Shown: positions 23,393 through 33,280 of the stretch, in pieces
Position numbering within the stretch: the first letter of the stretch is position 1
Layout: each line of letters opens with the position of its first letter
Position numbers and translations under genes: made by a program
Assembly: GCF_025519785.1 (NCBI RefSeq)
Contig: NZ_JAOPKZ010000012.1
Span: 36,469-100,468, forward strand
Reading direction: 5' to 3'
DNA length: 64,000 nt
Source of the DNA: Staphylococcus marylandisciuri
Lineage (GTDB): Bacteria > Bacillota > Bacilli > Staphylococcales > Staphylococcaceae
Notes under the pieces: generated by a model
What the model was told of the DNA's origin: nothing
Seen by the model: only the letters and a program-made list of their open reading frames with translations
Database searches by the model: none

Positions 23393-23926
23393 TTAATCAT
23401 TCATATCTGTTTCGTCTTCAAATACTTCCTCTTCTTCCTCAAGACCATCTTCATCTTCATCAATAACGATATCATTATCATTCATTTCTTCTTCTACTTG
23501 TCCTTCTTCTTCATCGTCGTCAATAGATTCTTCACTTTCAGCTTCCTTAGGTGATGGTTCAGTATCTTCATCCTCATCTTCACCTAAGAGCTTGAGATTC
23601 TTATCTTCTTCATCATCATCGTCAAGAATATCAAATTTTTGAATTGTAGGAGCTATTTTTTCTTCGATATCATCTACAGAGTACCAATCACGTAATCCCC
23701 ATTCATTTTCGCCTACATTGAGGAAACGTCCATCAGTATTTAAATCAGTGTAAAATTGAACAATCCGATTTTCAATTTGTTCATCTTCATAATGTCCTAA
23801 TTCTTTGAATTCATCGATAATATCGTATAAATTCATCGTTTCGCCCTTTTGATTTAACATCGTGTAGGCCATATCAATAAATGATTTCTCGTCTACCATT
23901 TCTTTAGTATAATCTTGAATCTTCAT
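23393..23926 (-). CDS. rpoE: DNA-directed RNA polymerase subunit delta
   Basis: Firmicute-specific RNA polymerase subunit that speeds recycling and tunes sensitivity to initiating NTPs. 177 residues: N-terminal folded HARE-HTH domain (residues 1 to about 90, '[10 protein letters not shown]', '[16 protein letters not shown]') and a long Asp/Glu-rich disordered tail to the C-terminus. Next to pyrG, whose control by NTP-sensitive initiation makes the neighbourhood functionally apt. Confidence 0.97.
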   Translation of the reverse strand: MKIQDYTKEMVDEKSFIDMAYTMLNQKGETMNLYDIIDEFKELGHYEDEQIENRIVQFYTDLNTDGRFLNVGENEWGLRDWYSVDDIEEKIAPTIQKFDILDDDDEEDKNLKLLGEDEDEDTEPSPKEAESEESIDDDEEEGQVEEEMNDNDIVIDEDEDGLEEEEEVFEDETDMND

Positions 23927-24090
23927 CCGAATACTTCCTTTCGCAGGCTTTAATTAAAAATTTATCATGTCGTAAATTATTCATTATCAGTAATAACCAA
24001 GTTTACATCATTGAAGAGGTCGGGGCAAAAGCATATTGGATTGGAGCAGAACTGAGCGATGAGCAAAATGATTGTTGATATTTTGTCAAA

Positions 24091-24174
24091 TCACGACTGT
24101 TTCTGTCGACAATCCTGCTTTTAAGACGCCGTTAATTAGGTTCCGAGAGCACAGAAACTTTATATCTCAACCTC
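24091..24174 (-). repeat. Module E repeat, isolated copy
   Basis: Its reverse complement (GAGGTTGAGATATAAAG..., CTGTGCTCT, AACGGCGTC, AGGATTGTCGACAGAAAC) aligns with 38894-38978 and 63155-63226, where the same module sits directly before module A. Here it stands alone inside the 516-base gap between rpoE and the GNAT gene, which otherwise shows no gene. Confidence 0.7.
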
Positions 24175-24442
24175 ATTCGGTGGTTTAGGAGTAAATGAAG
24201 TATAGATCTAGTATCTCATTAGTTCTAAGTAATAACTTACTTAGTTACTAGACTCACAGTTACCCTTACAGAGCGAGATGACTCTGTCACAATGTACTTT
24301 CCTCGCTTGCATGTTTAACAATTGAATTGGGTTGCATTGGTCTTAAGTTTAGACTCAACTTCTGTTAGTCCTTACCTTTCATACTCATTAATAGTAACAA
24401 AACATGATTATAAATGACAATATTGAAATACGCAAACTTCCC

Positions 24443-25303
24443 TCAATAATTAATGAATTTCTCGAAGATAACATAATTCTCTGTAGTAACGGTTTCAACG
24501 AAATTACTATTTGTACACATTGGTCTCAACTCATTATATTCACCATATAAAGTTATTCTTATTAATGTTATACTTGTGAAATGCTTTCTAATATAAGTAG
24601 CCAATTGGCGCAGGGCACTCTGCGCTACACCACTTTTTCTTTCAGACGCAGTCACTTCTATCGCTGCAATATTAACTCGAGTAGAATATTTCTCTAGCGC
24701 TACAAAGCCTATTTTTTCATTATCTTTTTCTAAGTTAATGATATGGATATTATAATTTTCTTCAGACTTACCTGGAATTAATTTTAAAGAAGAAACATAT
24801 TTAGCATCGAGATCTAAATAGTATAAGCGCTCTTTACCTATAGGCCCTTCTTCTTTCGTTGCTGTGTGCATGAAACCGGCCCGCTCGTAGACATTCCAAG
24901 CCCCTTTATTCTCAGCATCAACGACGAGATAAAGATGGTTAAAGTCTGGGAAGCACTGTTGAACATATTGCGGTAAATTCATCATCATCTGCGTGCCATA
25001 ACCTTGACCTTGAAACTTTTCATTAACCGAAAGTGAACGTATGTACACGACTTGATTAGGCGTATCATAGCCTTCATGTTGGTAGTATGCATGCAGTACG
25101 AAGAAACCTACTACTTCGTCATCTTTATTTAAAGCTATATTTGCCCTTTGATGTGGGTCGCTTATCGCTTCGTCAAGTACGTCCTTCGGTAAGGAGGTAT
25201 AGATCTGTTGACGTTCATTTAGCTGGAACGCTGTTAAATTGTCTCTATACTGTTCCTCAAACTCTTGAATGATAATATCTCCAAATATCCCTTTTTGTTT
25301 CAT
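24443..25303 (-). CDS. Tandem-domain GNAT N-acetyltransferase
   Basis: About 286 residues carrying two GNAT-like halves. The N-terminal half has the acetyl-CoA signature region 'RSLSVNEKFQGQGYGTQMM' and 'ENKGAWNVYERAGF'. The C-terminal half has 'IEVTASERKSGVAQSALRQLA' and is more degenerate. I start it at the ATG at 25303 (MKQKGIFGD), which has AAGGGG about 10 bases upstream. Divergent from coaW. Substrate unknown. Confidence 0.82.
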   Translation of the reverse strand: MKQKGIFGDIIIQEFEEQYRDNLTAFQLNERQQIYTSLPKDVLDEAISDPHQRANIALNKDDEVVGFFVLHAYYQHEGYDTPNQVVYIRSLSVNEKFQGQGYGTQMMMNLPQYVQQCFPDFNHLYLVVDAENKGAWNVYERAGFMHTATKEEGPIGKERLYYLDLDAKYVSSLKLIPGKSEENYNIHIINLEKDNEKIGFVALEKYSTRVNIAAIEVTASERKSGVAQSALRQLATYIRKHFTSITLIRITLYGEYNELRPMCTNSNFVETVTTENYVIFEKFINY

Positions 25304-25456
25304 CTCATTTAATCCCCTTATTATTTTATCTAAGTTTAACATACCCCAATAAATTTAATTTAGTAAGTTAATTGCTAAAAAGGATTTTCGTACTTGATTT
25401 ACGAGTAAAATATTATAATATAAAAGATGATTGATTAATGTCGAGGTGAGCAAGTG

Positions 25457-26254
25457 ATGAAAATTGGTATCGATGCAGGTGGCACACTTATAAAAATAGT
25501 AAAAGATGATAATGGGAAAAGAACTTATGAAACAACAAAAACGAGTGACATCGATGAGGTTATCAAGTGGTTGGATGAAACTGAGTGCGATAGTATTAGC
25601 TTAACTGGAGGAAATGCAGCACTGATTAACTCACGCTTAAATTGCACAGCTTCCGTTTATGTAGAATTTGATGCAGCTGCTAAGGGAGTAGAGATGTTAC
25701 TACAAGAGCAAGGCCATGATTTAAACAATTACATATTTACTAATGTTGGTACTGGAACATCTATCCATTATTCTGATGGCGTCTCTCAAAAGCGTGTCGG
25801 CGGTGTCGGCACTGGCGGTGGCATGATTCAAGGTCTCGGATACTTGCTCACTGGCATAACTGATTATAAACAGTTAACAGATACGGCTCAAAAAGGTAAC
25901 CGTGATATTATAGATTTAAAGGTTAAACACATTTATACAGATACAGAGCCCCCTATCTCAGGAGACTTAACAGCTGCTAACTTTGGTCACGTTCTTAAGA
26001 ATTTAAATCACACATTTACTCCCGCAGATAAACTAGCATCAGTTATCGGAGTGGTGGGTGAAGTCATTACAACGATGGCGGTCACTGTGGCACGTGAGCA
26101 TCAAACTGAAAATGTAGCCTACATCGGTTCTTCATTCCACAATAATCCACTGCTAAAAAAAGTAGTTGAAGATTATACAGTGTTACGTGGCTTCAAGCCA
26201 TACACCGTTGAAAAAGGCGCCTTCTCTGGAGCAATAGGTGCTATCTATCTTTAA
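25457..26254 (+). CDS. coaW: Type II pantothenate kinase
   Basis: First step of CoA synthesis, phosphorylating pantothenate. 265 residues of the eukaryote-like type II family found in staphylococci, which lacks feedback inhibition by CoA. '[13 protein letters not shown]' gives the phosphate-1 loop and '[10 protein letters not shown]' with '[18 protein letters not shown]' the acyl/CoA-binding region. Start at the ATG at 25457 behind GAGGTGAG; a GTG lies one codon earlier. Confidence 0.95.
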   Translation: MKIGIDAGGTLIKIVKDDNGKRTYETTKTSDIDEVIKWLDETECDSISLTGGNAALINSRLNCTASVYVEFDAAAKGVEMLLQEQGHDLNNYIFTNVGTGTSIHYSDGVSQKRVGGVGTGGGMIQGLGYLLTGITDYKQLTDTAQKGNRDIIDLKVKHIYTDTEPPISGDLTAANFGHVLKNLNHTFTPADKLASVIGVVGEVITTMAVTVAREHQTENVAYIGSSFHNNPLLKKVVEDYTVLRGFKPYTVEKGAFSGAIGAIYL

Positions 26255-26323
26255 CCTTTCCTGTTAACTAAAACGAACTAAAAGGCCCTAAGATATAACA
26301 ATCTCAGTAACTGAAAAAACTTC

Positions 26324-26520
26324 AGAAGCGGGACAGAAATCTAATTTGAATAAAAAGATTTCGTTGTCCCCCCAGCAAAGATGACTAGAATTGAAAAAAG
26401 CTTGATACAAGCGCATTTTCAAATCAGTCATCTACTGCCAAAATGCGGAAAAAGGCTGAGACATTACATTATGTCCCAGCCTCTTTCTCTCTAGTTAAAG
26501 ACCATTATGTCCCAGCCTCG
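26324..26520 (+). repeat. Composite repeat, modules A+B+C with a second C-type tail
   Basis: Module A (AGAAGCGGGACAGAAATC...), module B (GACTAGAATTGAAAAAAGC ... TACTGCC) and module C (GAGACATTACATTATGTC), followed by TTCTCTCTAGTTAAAGACC and another 'TATGTCCCAGCCTC'. It lies in the convergent gap between coaW and the DUF2750 gene. Confidence 0.88.
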
Positions 26521-26581
26521 AAGTATTTATTTTAATCATATGATACGTTGAGTAGCACAACGTGCGCTCATGTCTTTACAT

Positions 26582-26710
26582 GGGAGCGGGACAGAAATCT
26601 AATTTGAATAAAAAGATTTCGTTGTCCCCCCCGGCAAAGATGACTAGAATTGAAAAAAGCTTGATACAAGCGCGTTTCAAATCAGTCATCTACTGCCAAG
26701 ATGCTAAAAG
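26582..26710 (+). repeat. Composite repeat, modules A+B
   Basis: Second copy in the coaW-DUF2750 gap, 60 bases after the first and in the same orientation: GGGAGCGGGACAGAAATC, then CCCCCCGGCAAAGATGACT, GCTTGATACAAGC and TACTGCCAAGATGC. Two same-strand copies so close make this a candidate slippage or recombination site. Confidence 0.88.
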
Positions 26711-26787
26711 GACGGGGCATCATCCGCGTTTGACCTTATTTAGCCTTCCACACAACACGGGCTTACCCTTAAATGACGTAGCGTCAA

Positions 26788-27486
26788 TTAGAACGTCAAT
26801 TCATTCGCCACTTTTTGAGCAGGTACTACTGTCCCTACCACACCGGTTTTCAAATCAATAGCTACAGCGTTATCATCATCTCTAAGCTCATCTAACCACT
26901 CACCAAAGACTTCACCTTCAACTTCGATGATCTCACACTCCTCAAAGTCTTCTTGGCGAACTGCTTCTGCTCTCTTTTTAAGACTCCAGACAGGCATGAT
27001 GTTAGGCTTTTCTTCTTCTCCATCACTGATCATAATAAATTGGTTTTGTCCTTTTTTAGAAAGCCCGTAAACCGCGTCTTCTTTAGCAACAACTCTTACA
27101 AATTCTTTAACTCGAATATTATCAAGATCAGACATTAATTCTGATGTGACTTTAACGACATCTATTAATTCTCCATCGCTAGGACCAGAAGGGTTAACGA
27201 GCACTTCGTCCCCCTCATCGAATACTTCATCTAATTCGTACGTTACGAAACGATCAATATCCATTTGATGTAACCTATCGTACTCTACGCCTTCCTTTTT
27301 AAGAAAAGCCTCAGCTTCTTTCTTACCTGTCCAAAGACACACTACTTCTTTACCTAGCACTCCATGTCTAACTAATTTCTTATTATGTGTTGCGATAAAG
27401 AATATTTCGTTAACTAATATATCTTCGTAGAAAGCATAATTTCTATAAGACACATAACTCCCTCGTTTCTCTACAATGAATGTCAT
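26788..27486 (-). CDS. DUF2750 domain protein
   Basis: 232-residue acidic cytosolic protein. The N-terminal half contains two DUF2750-like pieces ('LVNEIFFIATHNKKLV', 'EVVCLWTGKKEAEAFLKKE', 'VYGLSKKGQNQFIMISDGEE', 'MPVWSLKKRAEAV'), suggesting an internal duplication: each half has a 'Vgl..' strand, a 'W-x-x-K-x-x-A' turn and an 'ECEIIEVEGEVF'-type end. Function unknown. Convergent to coaW. Confidence 0.78.
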   Translation of the reverse strand: MTFIVEKRGSYVSYRNYAFYEDILVNEIFFIATHNKKLVRHGVLGKEVVCLWTGKKEAEAFLKKEGVEYDRLHQMDIDRFVTYELDEVFDEGDEVLVNPSGPSDGELIDVVKVTSELMSDLDNIRVKEFVRVVAKEDAVYGLSKKGQNQFIMISDGEEEKPNIMPVWSLKKRAEAVRQEDFEECEIIEVEGEVFGEWLDELRDDDNAVAIDLKTGVVGTVVPAQKVANELTF

Positions 27487-27573
27487 TCATTTAAAATATA
27501 AATGAGTCCACTCTGTGAGTCAAACAACCTACTTGGCAATCTCTTTAGAGTGCTATTTGAACCTATTACAACA

Positions 27574-28773
27574 TTATTGATGAGCTTCTAGTTCTCGTAA
27601 AAATTCCCTTTCATATGCTTCAATTTCTTTACGGGTCTTCCCGTGCCATATACATCCAAATCGAGAGTTTACCTTATCGGATTCATACCAATCACCATCA
27701 TAGTATGAAAGCGGATAAAGAACACCTTTAGCTACATATTTGTAAATAGTATTAAAGAAATGTTCATTATCACCTTTAGCAAAGTAACTAAAGAACTTAT
27801 GGTAGCCTTGATTTAACAAAGGTTCAAGTAACAACATATTAGTCGAACCATTTTGGCGGAAATTTAAATCAATAGCAAACACATTGTCATCTTTGTCGAC
27901 AAGTAGATCAAAACCTGCCACACCAAAGAAACCTAATTCGACTCCTCGTTTCATAATTTCTCTACCCGCTTCTATCACATGAGGAGGTACATCTTGTGCA
28001 TTCTCATTACCATTGTAGAATCCATAATCATTAGTTAATTGTTGCGCGCTGCCAATATATTGAATCGGTTCTCCTTGTGCACAAGCAAACTGCACACAGT
28101 AGTTAGCTACTGCCTCGATTTTTTGTTCGATAATCATATGTTCCGTTTCATCTGCAGCTTGATGTACACGCTGTATGGCTTGTTCTAATTCCTCATCGTT
28201 ATAAACTACTATAACGCCGTAACCACCAGCAGTTGGTAAATCGTCACCGGGTTTCAGGACAAATGGGTATTCCCATTGACGTACAACCGAGTCAAAGTCT
28301 TCGAGCGATACGACCGCACGTTTAGGTAAATATTTTCCTCCTGTCCAGAGAGGTATTTTCGCTTTATTATTTAAAGCTATAAAGTCATCTTTATCTAACG
28401 CGTAATACGCTTTGGTCAGAATTGAATCATCATGGACATATTGAAAGTAGATTTTCTTACCTTTGTCATAAGCCAACGCTTGTAGCAAGCGTTCATATGT
28501 CTTCTTATCTTGAAATGAGTATAATTGTTTAGGCTTCTCTTTACCTACGAGCTCAAGCAATTTATCTAATTTCGGCGTCACACACGCTTCATGTACTATG
28601 ACAGGCATATCACCTGCAATTAAGAGTTCCCTTCCAGTTAAAAAGTTCGATTGATGCTCTTCCGGCTCTAACCAAGGATTAGAAACATACGATGGTCTAG
28701 AGGTATACACAATTTGGCTATCATATAAATCACTAAGTACTAGTTTAGGTCGTAACGTCTCATGGTGTGTCAT
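27574..28773 (-). CDS. ATP-grasp family ligase, coupled to an M20 hydrolase
   Basis: 399 residues with an ATP-grasp fold: 'PFVLKPGDDLPTAGGYGVIVV' for the ATP loop (about 170-190), 'HMIIEQKIEAVANYCVQF' for the central strand and 'GVAGFDLLVDKDDNVFAIDLNFRQNG' for the Mg2+-binding acidic/Asn residues (about 288-313). ATP-grasp enzymes join a carboxylate to an amine or thiol through an acyl phosphate. The ATG overlaps the stop of the upstream M20 gene by four bases, so the two are translated together. Substrate unknown. Confidence 0.85.
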   Translation of the reverse strand: MTHHETLRPKLVLSDLYDSQIVYTSRPSYVSNPWLEPEEHQSNFLTGRELLIAGDMPVIVHEACVTPKLDKLLELVGKEKPKQLYSFQDKKTYERLLQALAYDKGKKIYFQYVHDDSILTKAYYALDKDDFIALNNKAKIPLWTGGKYLPKRAVVSLEDFDSVVRQWEYPFVLKPGDDLPTAGGYGVIVVYNDEELEQAIQRVHQAADETEHMIIEQKIEAVANYCVQFACAQGEPIQYIGSAQQLTNDYGFYNGNENAQDVPPHVIEAGREIMKRGVELGFFGVAGFDLLVDKDDNVFAIDLNFRQNGSTNMLLLEPLLNQGYHKFFSYFAKGDNEHFFNTIYKYVAKGVLYPLSYYDGDWYESDKVNSRFGCIWHGKTRKEIEAYEREFLRELEAHQ

Positions 28774-29954
28774 TTAATATTCCCCTTTATTATTTGATGC
28801 TCCTCTTTAATATCATGAAGTAAGGAAGGGCGTTCTATTAATTCAAGCCCCATTAGCGCTAATATCTTCGCCCCTCGAATGAGCGCTTGATCACCATGCG
28901 CACTTGCTGCCGCCTCACGAAAACGATGCGTGTGACCTACTAAATTGCGAGATCCTATTTTAACGTGCGGATGGATAGTAGGTACAATATGACTGACATT
29001 ACCTGTATCAGTTGATCCGAAACCAAAATCATCGTCAATGACGGCTTCACCCATTTCTTCTGCATATTTGACAAATAACTCATCTAGTTTAGGTGATTTA
29101 ACAAATTCATTCACTCCGTTTTGGATTGGGTCAAACTCGTAATCACAACCCGTTTGAATGGCTGCACCTTTAGCTATTTGACTCACTCGCTCTGTTAAGA
29201 CATTGAGTTCTTTACGAGAGGTTGCTCGTGTGTAAAAACGTGCGTGGGTGTAGTCAGGAATAATATTCGCAGCCTTGCCACCATCCAAGATCACACCGTG
29301 GACACGCTGGTCTTTCTTAATATGTTGTCTCAGCTGGGCAATACCATTAAAGTAAGAGATCATCGCATCAAGTGCATTTCGAGCTTCACTCGCTTTTTCG
29401 GAAGCATGGGCGCTCTTACCATAAAATTTAATATCTAATACATCTACCGCTAACGTGTCAATTGTTCGATACGTTTCATTGCCGGGATGGACCATCAATG
29501 CTACATCAATTTCATCAATTATCCCCTCATTCACATAGCTAGCTTTGGCACTCCCATTCTCACCACCCTCTTCAGCAGGACAACCGAGCACCACTACTTT
29601 GCCGCCAACATCGTCGATAACTTGTTTAAGCGCTATTCCTGCGAAGACACTTGCAGTTCCGATAATATTGTGGCCACAAGCATGACCCAAACCTGGCAGC
29701 GCATCATACTCAGCAAGTAAACCTATCGTAGGTCCCGATGTCTCCGCTTCATAACGTGCGATAAACCCTGTCCCATGTCCTGCAATATCGGTTTCTAAAT
29801 CGAAACCGTTTTGAACGAGTTGATCTCCAAGCGTGCGAGAAGCAAAGATTTCTTCATTACCTAACTCAGGACGTTGATGGATTTGATGACTTATCTTCAG
29901 ATATTCGAGCTGATGATTATCTATATAATCTAGTATGTGTTGTTTAATACTCAT
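28770..29954 (-). CDS. M20 family amidohydrolase/peptidase
   Basis: 394-residue metal-dependent amidohydrolase of the aminoacylase/aminobenzoyl-glutamate subgroup. Metal ligands lie in 'GHACGHNIIGT', 'GCPAEEGGENGSAKASY' and 'LMVHPGNE'; the C-terminal 'FGFGSTDTGNVSHIVPTIHP' is conserved in this subgroup. A dimerisation insert ('YGKSAHASEKASEARNALDA') is present. Cytosolic, no signal peptide. Likely hydrolyses an N-acyl or peptide-like bond; partner of the downstream ATP-grasp ligase. Confidence 0.9.
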   Translation of the reverse strand: MSIKQHILDYIDNHQLEYLKISHQIHQRPELGNEEIFASRTLGDQLVQNGFDLETDIAGHGTGFIARYEAETSGPTIGLLAEYDALPGLGHACGHNIIGTASVFAGIALKQVIDDVGGKVVVLGCPAEEGGENGSAKASYVNEGIIDEIDVALMVHPGNETYRTIDTLAVDVLDIKFYGKSAHASEKASEARNALDAMISYFNGIAQLRQHIKKDQRVHGVILDGGKAANIIPDYTHARFYTRATSRKELNVLTERVSQIAKGAAIQTGCDYEFDPIQNGVNEFVKSPKLDELFVKYAEEMGEAVIDDDFGFGSTDTGNVSHIVPTIHPHVKIGSRNLVGHTHRFREAAASAHGDQALIRGAKILALMGLELIERPSLLHDIKEEHQIIKGNIK

Positions 29955-30306
29955 AATAAATTGCGCCCCTCCTAATAATTAATAGATTTTTATTTTAAAT
30001 ATGATTTAATTTTCTGATATTAGTTTCTGTAATTAACTATGCGCGCTCAGCATGTATCCTAATTTTTAGGAATTTCTACTTATTCTATCGGATTTGTTTC
30101 ATTTTGTCAGTAGAAGTATTAATATTTTTCACAATTTCAATATTATTTTGAATCCAATTCATTCATACGGCAATCTACATACATACCCTTTACCCCGAAT
30201 TTTAACATTCACTCAATGCTCCTTGTATGTTTAGCTAATTATAAAATTGTAAATGATATAAACTGTTGTTACAATAAGTTAAAGTGATGTACGAGGAGGA
30301 AATATC
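29955..30306. other. Divergent promoter region of the M20 gene and luxS
   Basis: 352 bases of AT-rich sequence with no gene. The only clear element is the luxS ribosome site GAGGAGG just before 30307. I could not fix promoters or a riboswitch. Confidence 0.5.
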
Positions 30307-30777
30307 ATGCCTAAAATGAATGTTGAAAGCTTTAATCTTGATCATACTAAAGTCGTTGCACCTTTCGTTCGCTTAGCAGGAAAGATGGAAGGTGAAAATG
30401 GAGATACAATTTATAAATATGATATTCGTTTTAAACAACCAAACAAAGCGCATATGGAAATGCCTGGACTACACTCGTTAGAGCATTTAATGGCTGAAAA
30501 TATACGCAATCACAGTGATAAAGTAGTAGATATTAGCCCAATGGGATGCCAAACAGGTTTCTATGTCTCATTTATCAACCACACTGATTACGAGGACGTG
30601 CTTCAAATTATTGAAGCGACGTTGAAAGATGTATTAGCAGCTGAAGAAGTACCGGCTTGTAACGAGGTCCAATGCGGTTGGGCAGCTAGCCATTCATTGG
30701 AAGGCGCTAAAGAGATAGCACAAGAGTTCTTAGATCATCGTGAGGAATGGAAAGACATCTTTGAATCAGCTCAATAA
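30307..30777 (+). CDS. luxS: S-ribosylhomocysteine lyase
   Basis: Splits S-ribosylhomocysteine into homocysteine and DPD, the AI-2 precursor, in the activated methyl cycle. 156 residues. The metal site is H-x-x-E-H in '[15 protein letters not shown]' (near residues 56-60) plus a later His/Cys in '[11 protein letters not shown]', and the catalytic Cys is in '[13 protein letters not shown]' (near 82). Standalone, behind a strong GAGGAGG ribosome site. Confidence 0.98.
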   Translation: MPKMNVESFNLDHTKVVAPFVRLAGKMEGENGDTIYKYDIRFKQPNKAHMEMPGLHSLEHLMAENIRNHSDKVVDISPMGCQTGFYVSFINHTDYEDVLQIIEATLKDVLAAEEVPACNEVQCGWAASHSLEGAKEIAQEFLDHREEWKDIFESAQ

Positions 30778-30914
30778 ATGTATTGAGAAGGGCTAATATT
30801 AACGCAAGTCTGTAAACGTCGCTTACCGATTGCACTGATGAAACATGCGCTTTTGCGACAGCAGATGACTAAAAACATACTAAGATGCCCTGGGACATAA
30901 ATCTCAGAAAAAAT

Positions 30915-30962
30915 AGCGGGACAGAAATCTTTTTATTCAAATTAGATTTCTGTCCCGCTCCC
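30915..30962 (-). repeat. Module A hairpin repeat, inverted, between convergent genes
   Basis: AGCGGGACAGAAATCT and AGATTTCTGTCCCGCT pair fully; the loop TTTTATTCAAATT is the reverse complement of the usual one, so this copy is flipped. It lies between luxS and the DoxX gene, which converge, and could terminate both. A 'GCCCTGGGACATAAATCTCAG' remnant precedes it. Confidence 0.9.
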
Positions 30963-30987
30963 GCTTTCAAACAAATCATACAAGCTT

Positions 30988-31341
30988 TTATAGTTTTGAA
31001 ATTGTTCTCATTAATACGAATTGAAGCGGTAAACGAGCATATAATACCCATGTAGGCAATTGTTTATCTCCTAAAGGCAATTTCTTTCGAGCCATATACA
31101 CATTAGCTGGAAATACAGAAAGTAAAAATGCATTGATACTTCTCTTCCAAAACTGGGAAGGACGTCTTATGATGAGGATGACACCAAATAACATTTCAAA
31201 TACACCTGTTATGAGGACAGCTGTTTTACGTAATGGCAAATAGTGTGGCACGATGTTTCTAAATTGCTTTTCTTTAACGAAGTGTAAGATTCCAATACTA
31301 ACTAATCCGATACCTAATAGAATTCTTATAACTTTCTTCAT
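30988..31341 (-). CDS. DoxX-like small membrane protein
   Basis: 117 residues with about four hydrophobic segments: residues 4-20 '[18 protein letters not shown]', about 41-60 '[18 protein letters not shown]', about 69-85 and about 97-112. The pattern fits the DoxX family. Its start overlaps the stop of deoB by four bases, so it is translated with deoB. No known link between DoxX proteins and nucleoside catabolism is established. Confidence 0.78.
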   Translation of the reverse strand: MKKVIRILLGIGLVSIGILHFVKEKQFRNIVPHYLPLRKTAVLITGVFEMLFGVILIIRRPSQFWKRSINAFLLSVFPANVYMARKKLPLGDKQLPTWVLYARLPLQFVLMRTISKL

Positions 31342-32525
31342 TTATGAACCCCCATTTCTTTTAAATAACTCTTACCGTATTGAGGTAATTTAACGCCGAA
31401 ATTATCGGCGATCGTCATGCCAATTGAGCTGAACGTTTCGTCTGGTGAAAGCTCATAATAATAATCGATTTGAGGACTATACATTAAGACTGGTACGAAT
31501 TCCCGTGTATGGTCTGTTCCCTCAGCTGTAGGATCATTGCCATGATCTGCAGTGATGATAAGTAAATCTTCTTTCTCTAGATTATTTAGAATTTCAGGCA
31601 ATCTTTCATCAAATTCTTTTAACGCTCGCGCATAACCCTCTTTGTCTCGACGATGACCATATTTAGCATCAAAATCTACGAGGTTCAAGAAGCTCAATCC
31701 TTCAAAATCACTTTGCATCGTCTGAATTAATTTATCCACGCCATCCATATTATTCTCTGTTCTTATAGCCTGGGTAATACCCTCTCCATCATAAATATCA
31801 TTGATCTTGCCTAAAGCAATGACGTCATACCCTTCATCAGCTAAATAATTTAGAACTGTATCGCCGAAAGGCTTTAGCGCATAGTCATGACGACGTGAAG
31901 TGCGAGTATAATTACCCGGTTCTCCCACATAAGGACGAGCAATAACTCTGCCGATTAAATATTTAGGGTCTTTAGTAATTTCTCTCACTTGCTCACATAT
32001 CGTATAAAGCTCATCTATTGGAATGACGTCCTCATGAGCTGCTATTTGAAGTACAGGGTCGGCAGATGTATATATAATTAAATCCCCGGTTTCTAATTGA
32101 TGTTCGCCCCATTCCTCAATGATTTGTGTACCGGAAGCTGGTCGATTGGCTACTACTTTTCGTCCCGTTAGTCGTTCAATCTCACGTATTAATTCTGGTG
32201 GAAAGCCTTCTGGGTATACCTTAAAGGGTTGCATGATATTAAGACCCATTATTTCCCAATGACCTGTCATAGTATCTTTGCCTATTGAAGCTTCGCTGAG
32301 CTTTGTATAAAATGCGCGAGGTGCGTTGACCCTGGGCACCCCCGGTAACGTCTCAATATGACCTAACCCTAAACTGGCTAAATTGGGTAGCGTAACTCCT
32401 GAATCCTCAAGGGTATGACGGAGTGTATGTGCATCTTCATCACCGAATGCCTTAGCATCAGGACCTTCACCGATACCAACTGAGTCCATTACGATCAAAT
32501 GTATACGTTTAAATGGTTTCACCAT
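31338..32525 (-). CDS. deoB: Phosphopentomutase
   Basis: Interconverts ribose-1-P/deoxyribose-1-P and the 5-phosphates in nucleoside breakdown. 395 residues of the alkaline-phosphatase superfamily; metal/phosphate residues are seen in '[17 protein letters not shown]', the Thr nucleophile in '[13 protein letters not shown]' and the C-terminal ligands in '[13 protein letters not shown]' and '[12 protein letters not shown]'. About 100 bases downstream of deoC on the same strand. Confidence 0.97.
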   Translation of the reverse strand: MVKPFKRIHLIVMDSVGIGEGPDAKAFGDEDAHTLRHTLEDSGVTLPNLASLGLGHIETLPGVPRVNAPRAFYTKLSEASIGKDTMTGHWEIMGLNIMQPFKVYPEGFPPELIREIERLTGRKVVANRPASGTQIIEEWGEHQLETGDLIIYTSADPVLQIAAHEDVIPIDELYTICEQVREITKDPKYLIGRVIARPYVGEPGNYTRTSRRHDYALKPFGDTVLNYLADEGYDVIALGKINDIYDGEGITQAIRTENNMDGVDKLIQTMQSDFEGLSFLNLVDFDAKYGHRRDKEGYARALKEFDERLPEILNNLEKEDLLIITADHGNDPTAEGTDHTREFVPVLMYSPQIDYYYELSPDETFSSIGMTIADNFGVKLPQYGKSYLKEMGVHK

Positions 32526-32629
32526 TTTTTCAGCTCCAATCTAATTTTATAATGCAAATTTCGCAAACATCAAACTAATTGCCTGCAACATACTAAGTTG
32601 ACCTCTACTTGATCTTAAATTGCTTTATT

Positions 32630-33280
32630 TTATCTTTCGAGTTCTTGAATAATACTTACACCTGCGCTTGCTCCTACCCGCGTAGCACCTGCTTCTATCA
32701 TAGCTATAAAGTCCTCTGCTGTACGTACACCTCCGGAAGCTTTAACTCCCATCTCCGATCCCACAGTTCGCTTCATTAATCTTACATTGTTAACCGTAGC
32801 ACCACCGCCAGCGAATCCAGTAGAAGTCTTCACAAAATCTGCACCAGCTGATTTGCTTATTTCACAAGCTTTCACTATTTCTTCATTAGTAAGTAAGCAC
32901 GTCTCAATAATCACTTTAACCGTTTTATTAGCGGCAGACTGTATGACTGCTAATATATCTTGTTCCACTCTTTGATAGTCTTTATCTTTTAAAGCCCCTA
33001 TATTAATAACCATGTCAATTTCATCAGCCCCATGGTGAATCGCATTCTCCGTTTCAAAAGCCTTGACTTCAGAGGTTTCTGCACCTAATGGAAAGCCAAT
33101 AACAGTGCATACTAAGACATCACTATTTGCTAACGACTGTGCAGCGTGCTTAACATGCGTAGGATGTATACAAACAGATTTAAATTGGTAATCATTTGCC
33201 TCGTCAATGAGTTGATCAATTTGCTTAACCGTAGCGTCGGGTTTCAATAATGTGTGATCTATGAATTGCGCGTATTGCAT
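32630..33280 (-). CDS. deoC: Deoxyribose-phosphate aldolase
   Basis: Class I aldolase splitting deoxyribose-5-P into acetaldehyde and glyceraldehyde-3-P. 216 residues, TIM barrel. The Schiff-base lysine is in '[16 protein letters not shown]' (near residue 150), and '[14 protein letters not shown]' supplies the second active-site lysine. With deoB and the divergent deoD it completes the deoxynucleoside route. Confidence 0.97.
   Translation of the reverse strand: MQYAQFIDHTLLKPDATVKQIDQLIDEANDYQFKSVCIHPTHVKHAAQSLANSDVLVCTVIGFPLGAETSEVKAFETENAIHHGADEIDMVINIGALKDKDYQRVEQDILAVIQSAANKTVKVIIETCLLTNEEIVKACEISKSAGADFVKTSTGFAGGGATVNNVRLMKRTVGSEMGVKASGGVRTAEDFIAMIEAGATRVGASAGVSIIQELER

Noticed and set aside
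26562..26861. 99-residue plus-strand ORF
   Set aside because: Most of its codons are repeat modules A and B, and its end overlaps the DUF2750 gene on the other strand. The same '[14 protein letters not shown]'-like peptide appears wherever module A is read in that frame.
30869..31051. 60-residue minus-strand ORF downstream of DoxX
   Set aside because: Its middle is the module A repeat (peptide [13 protein letters not shown]) and it overlaps the end of the DoxX gene; no ribosome site.
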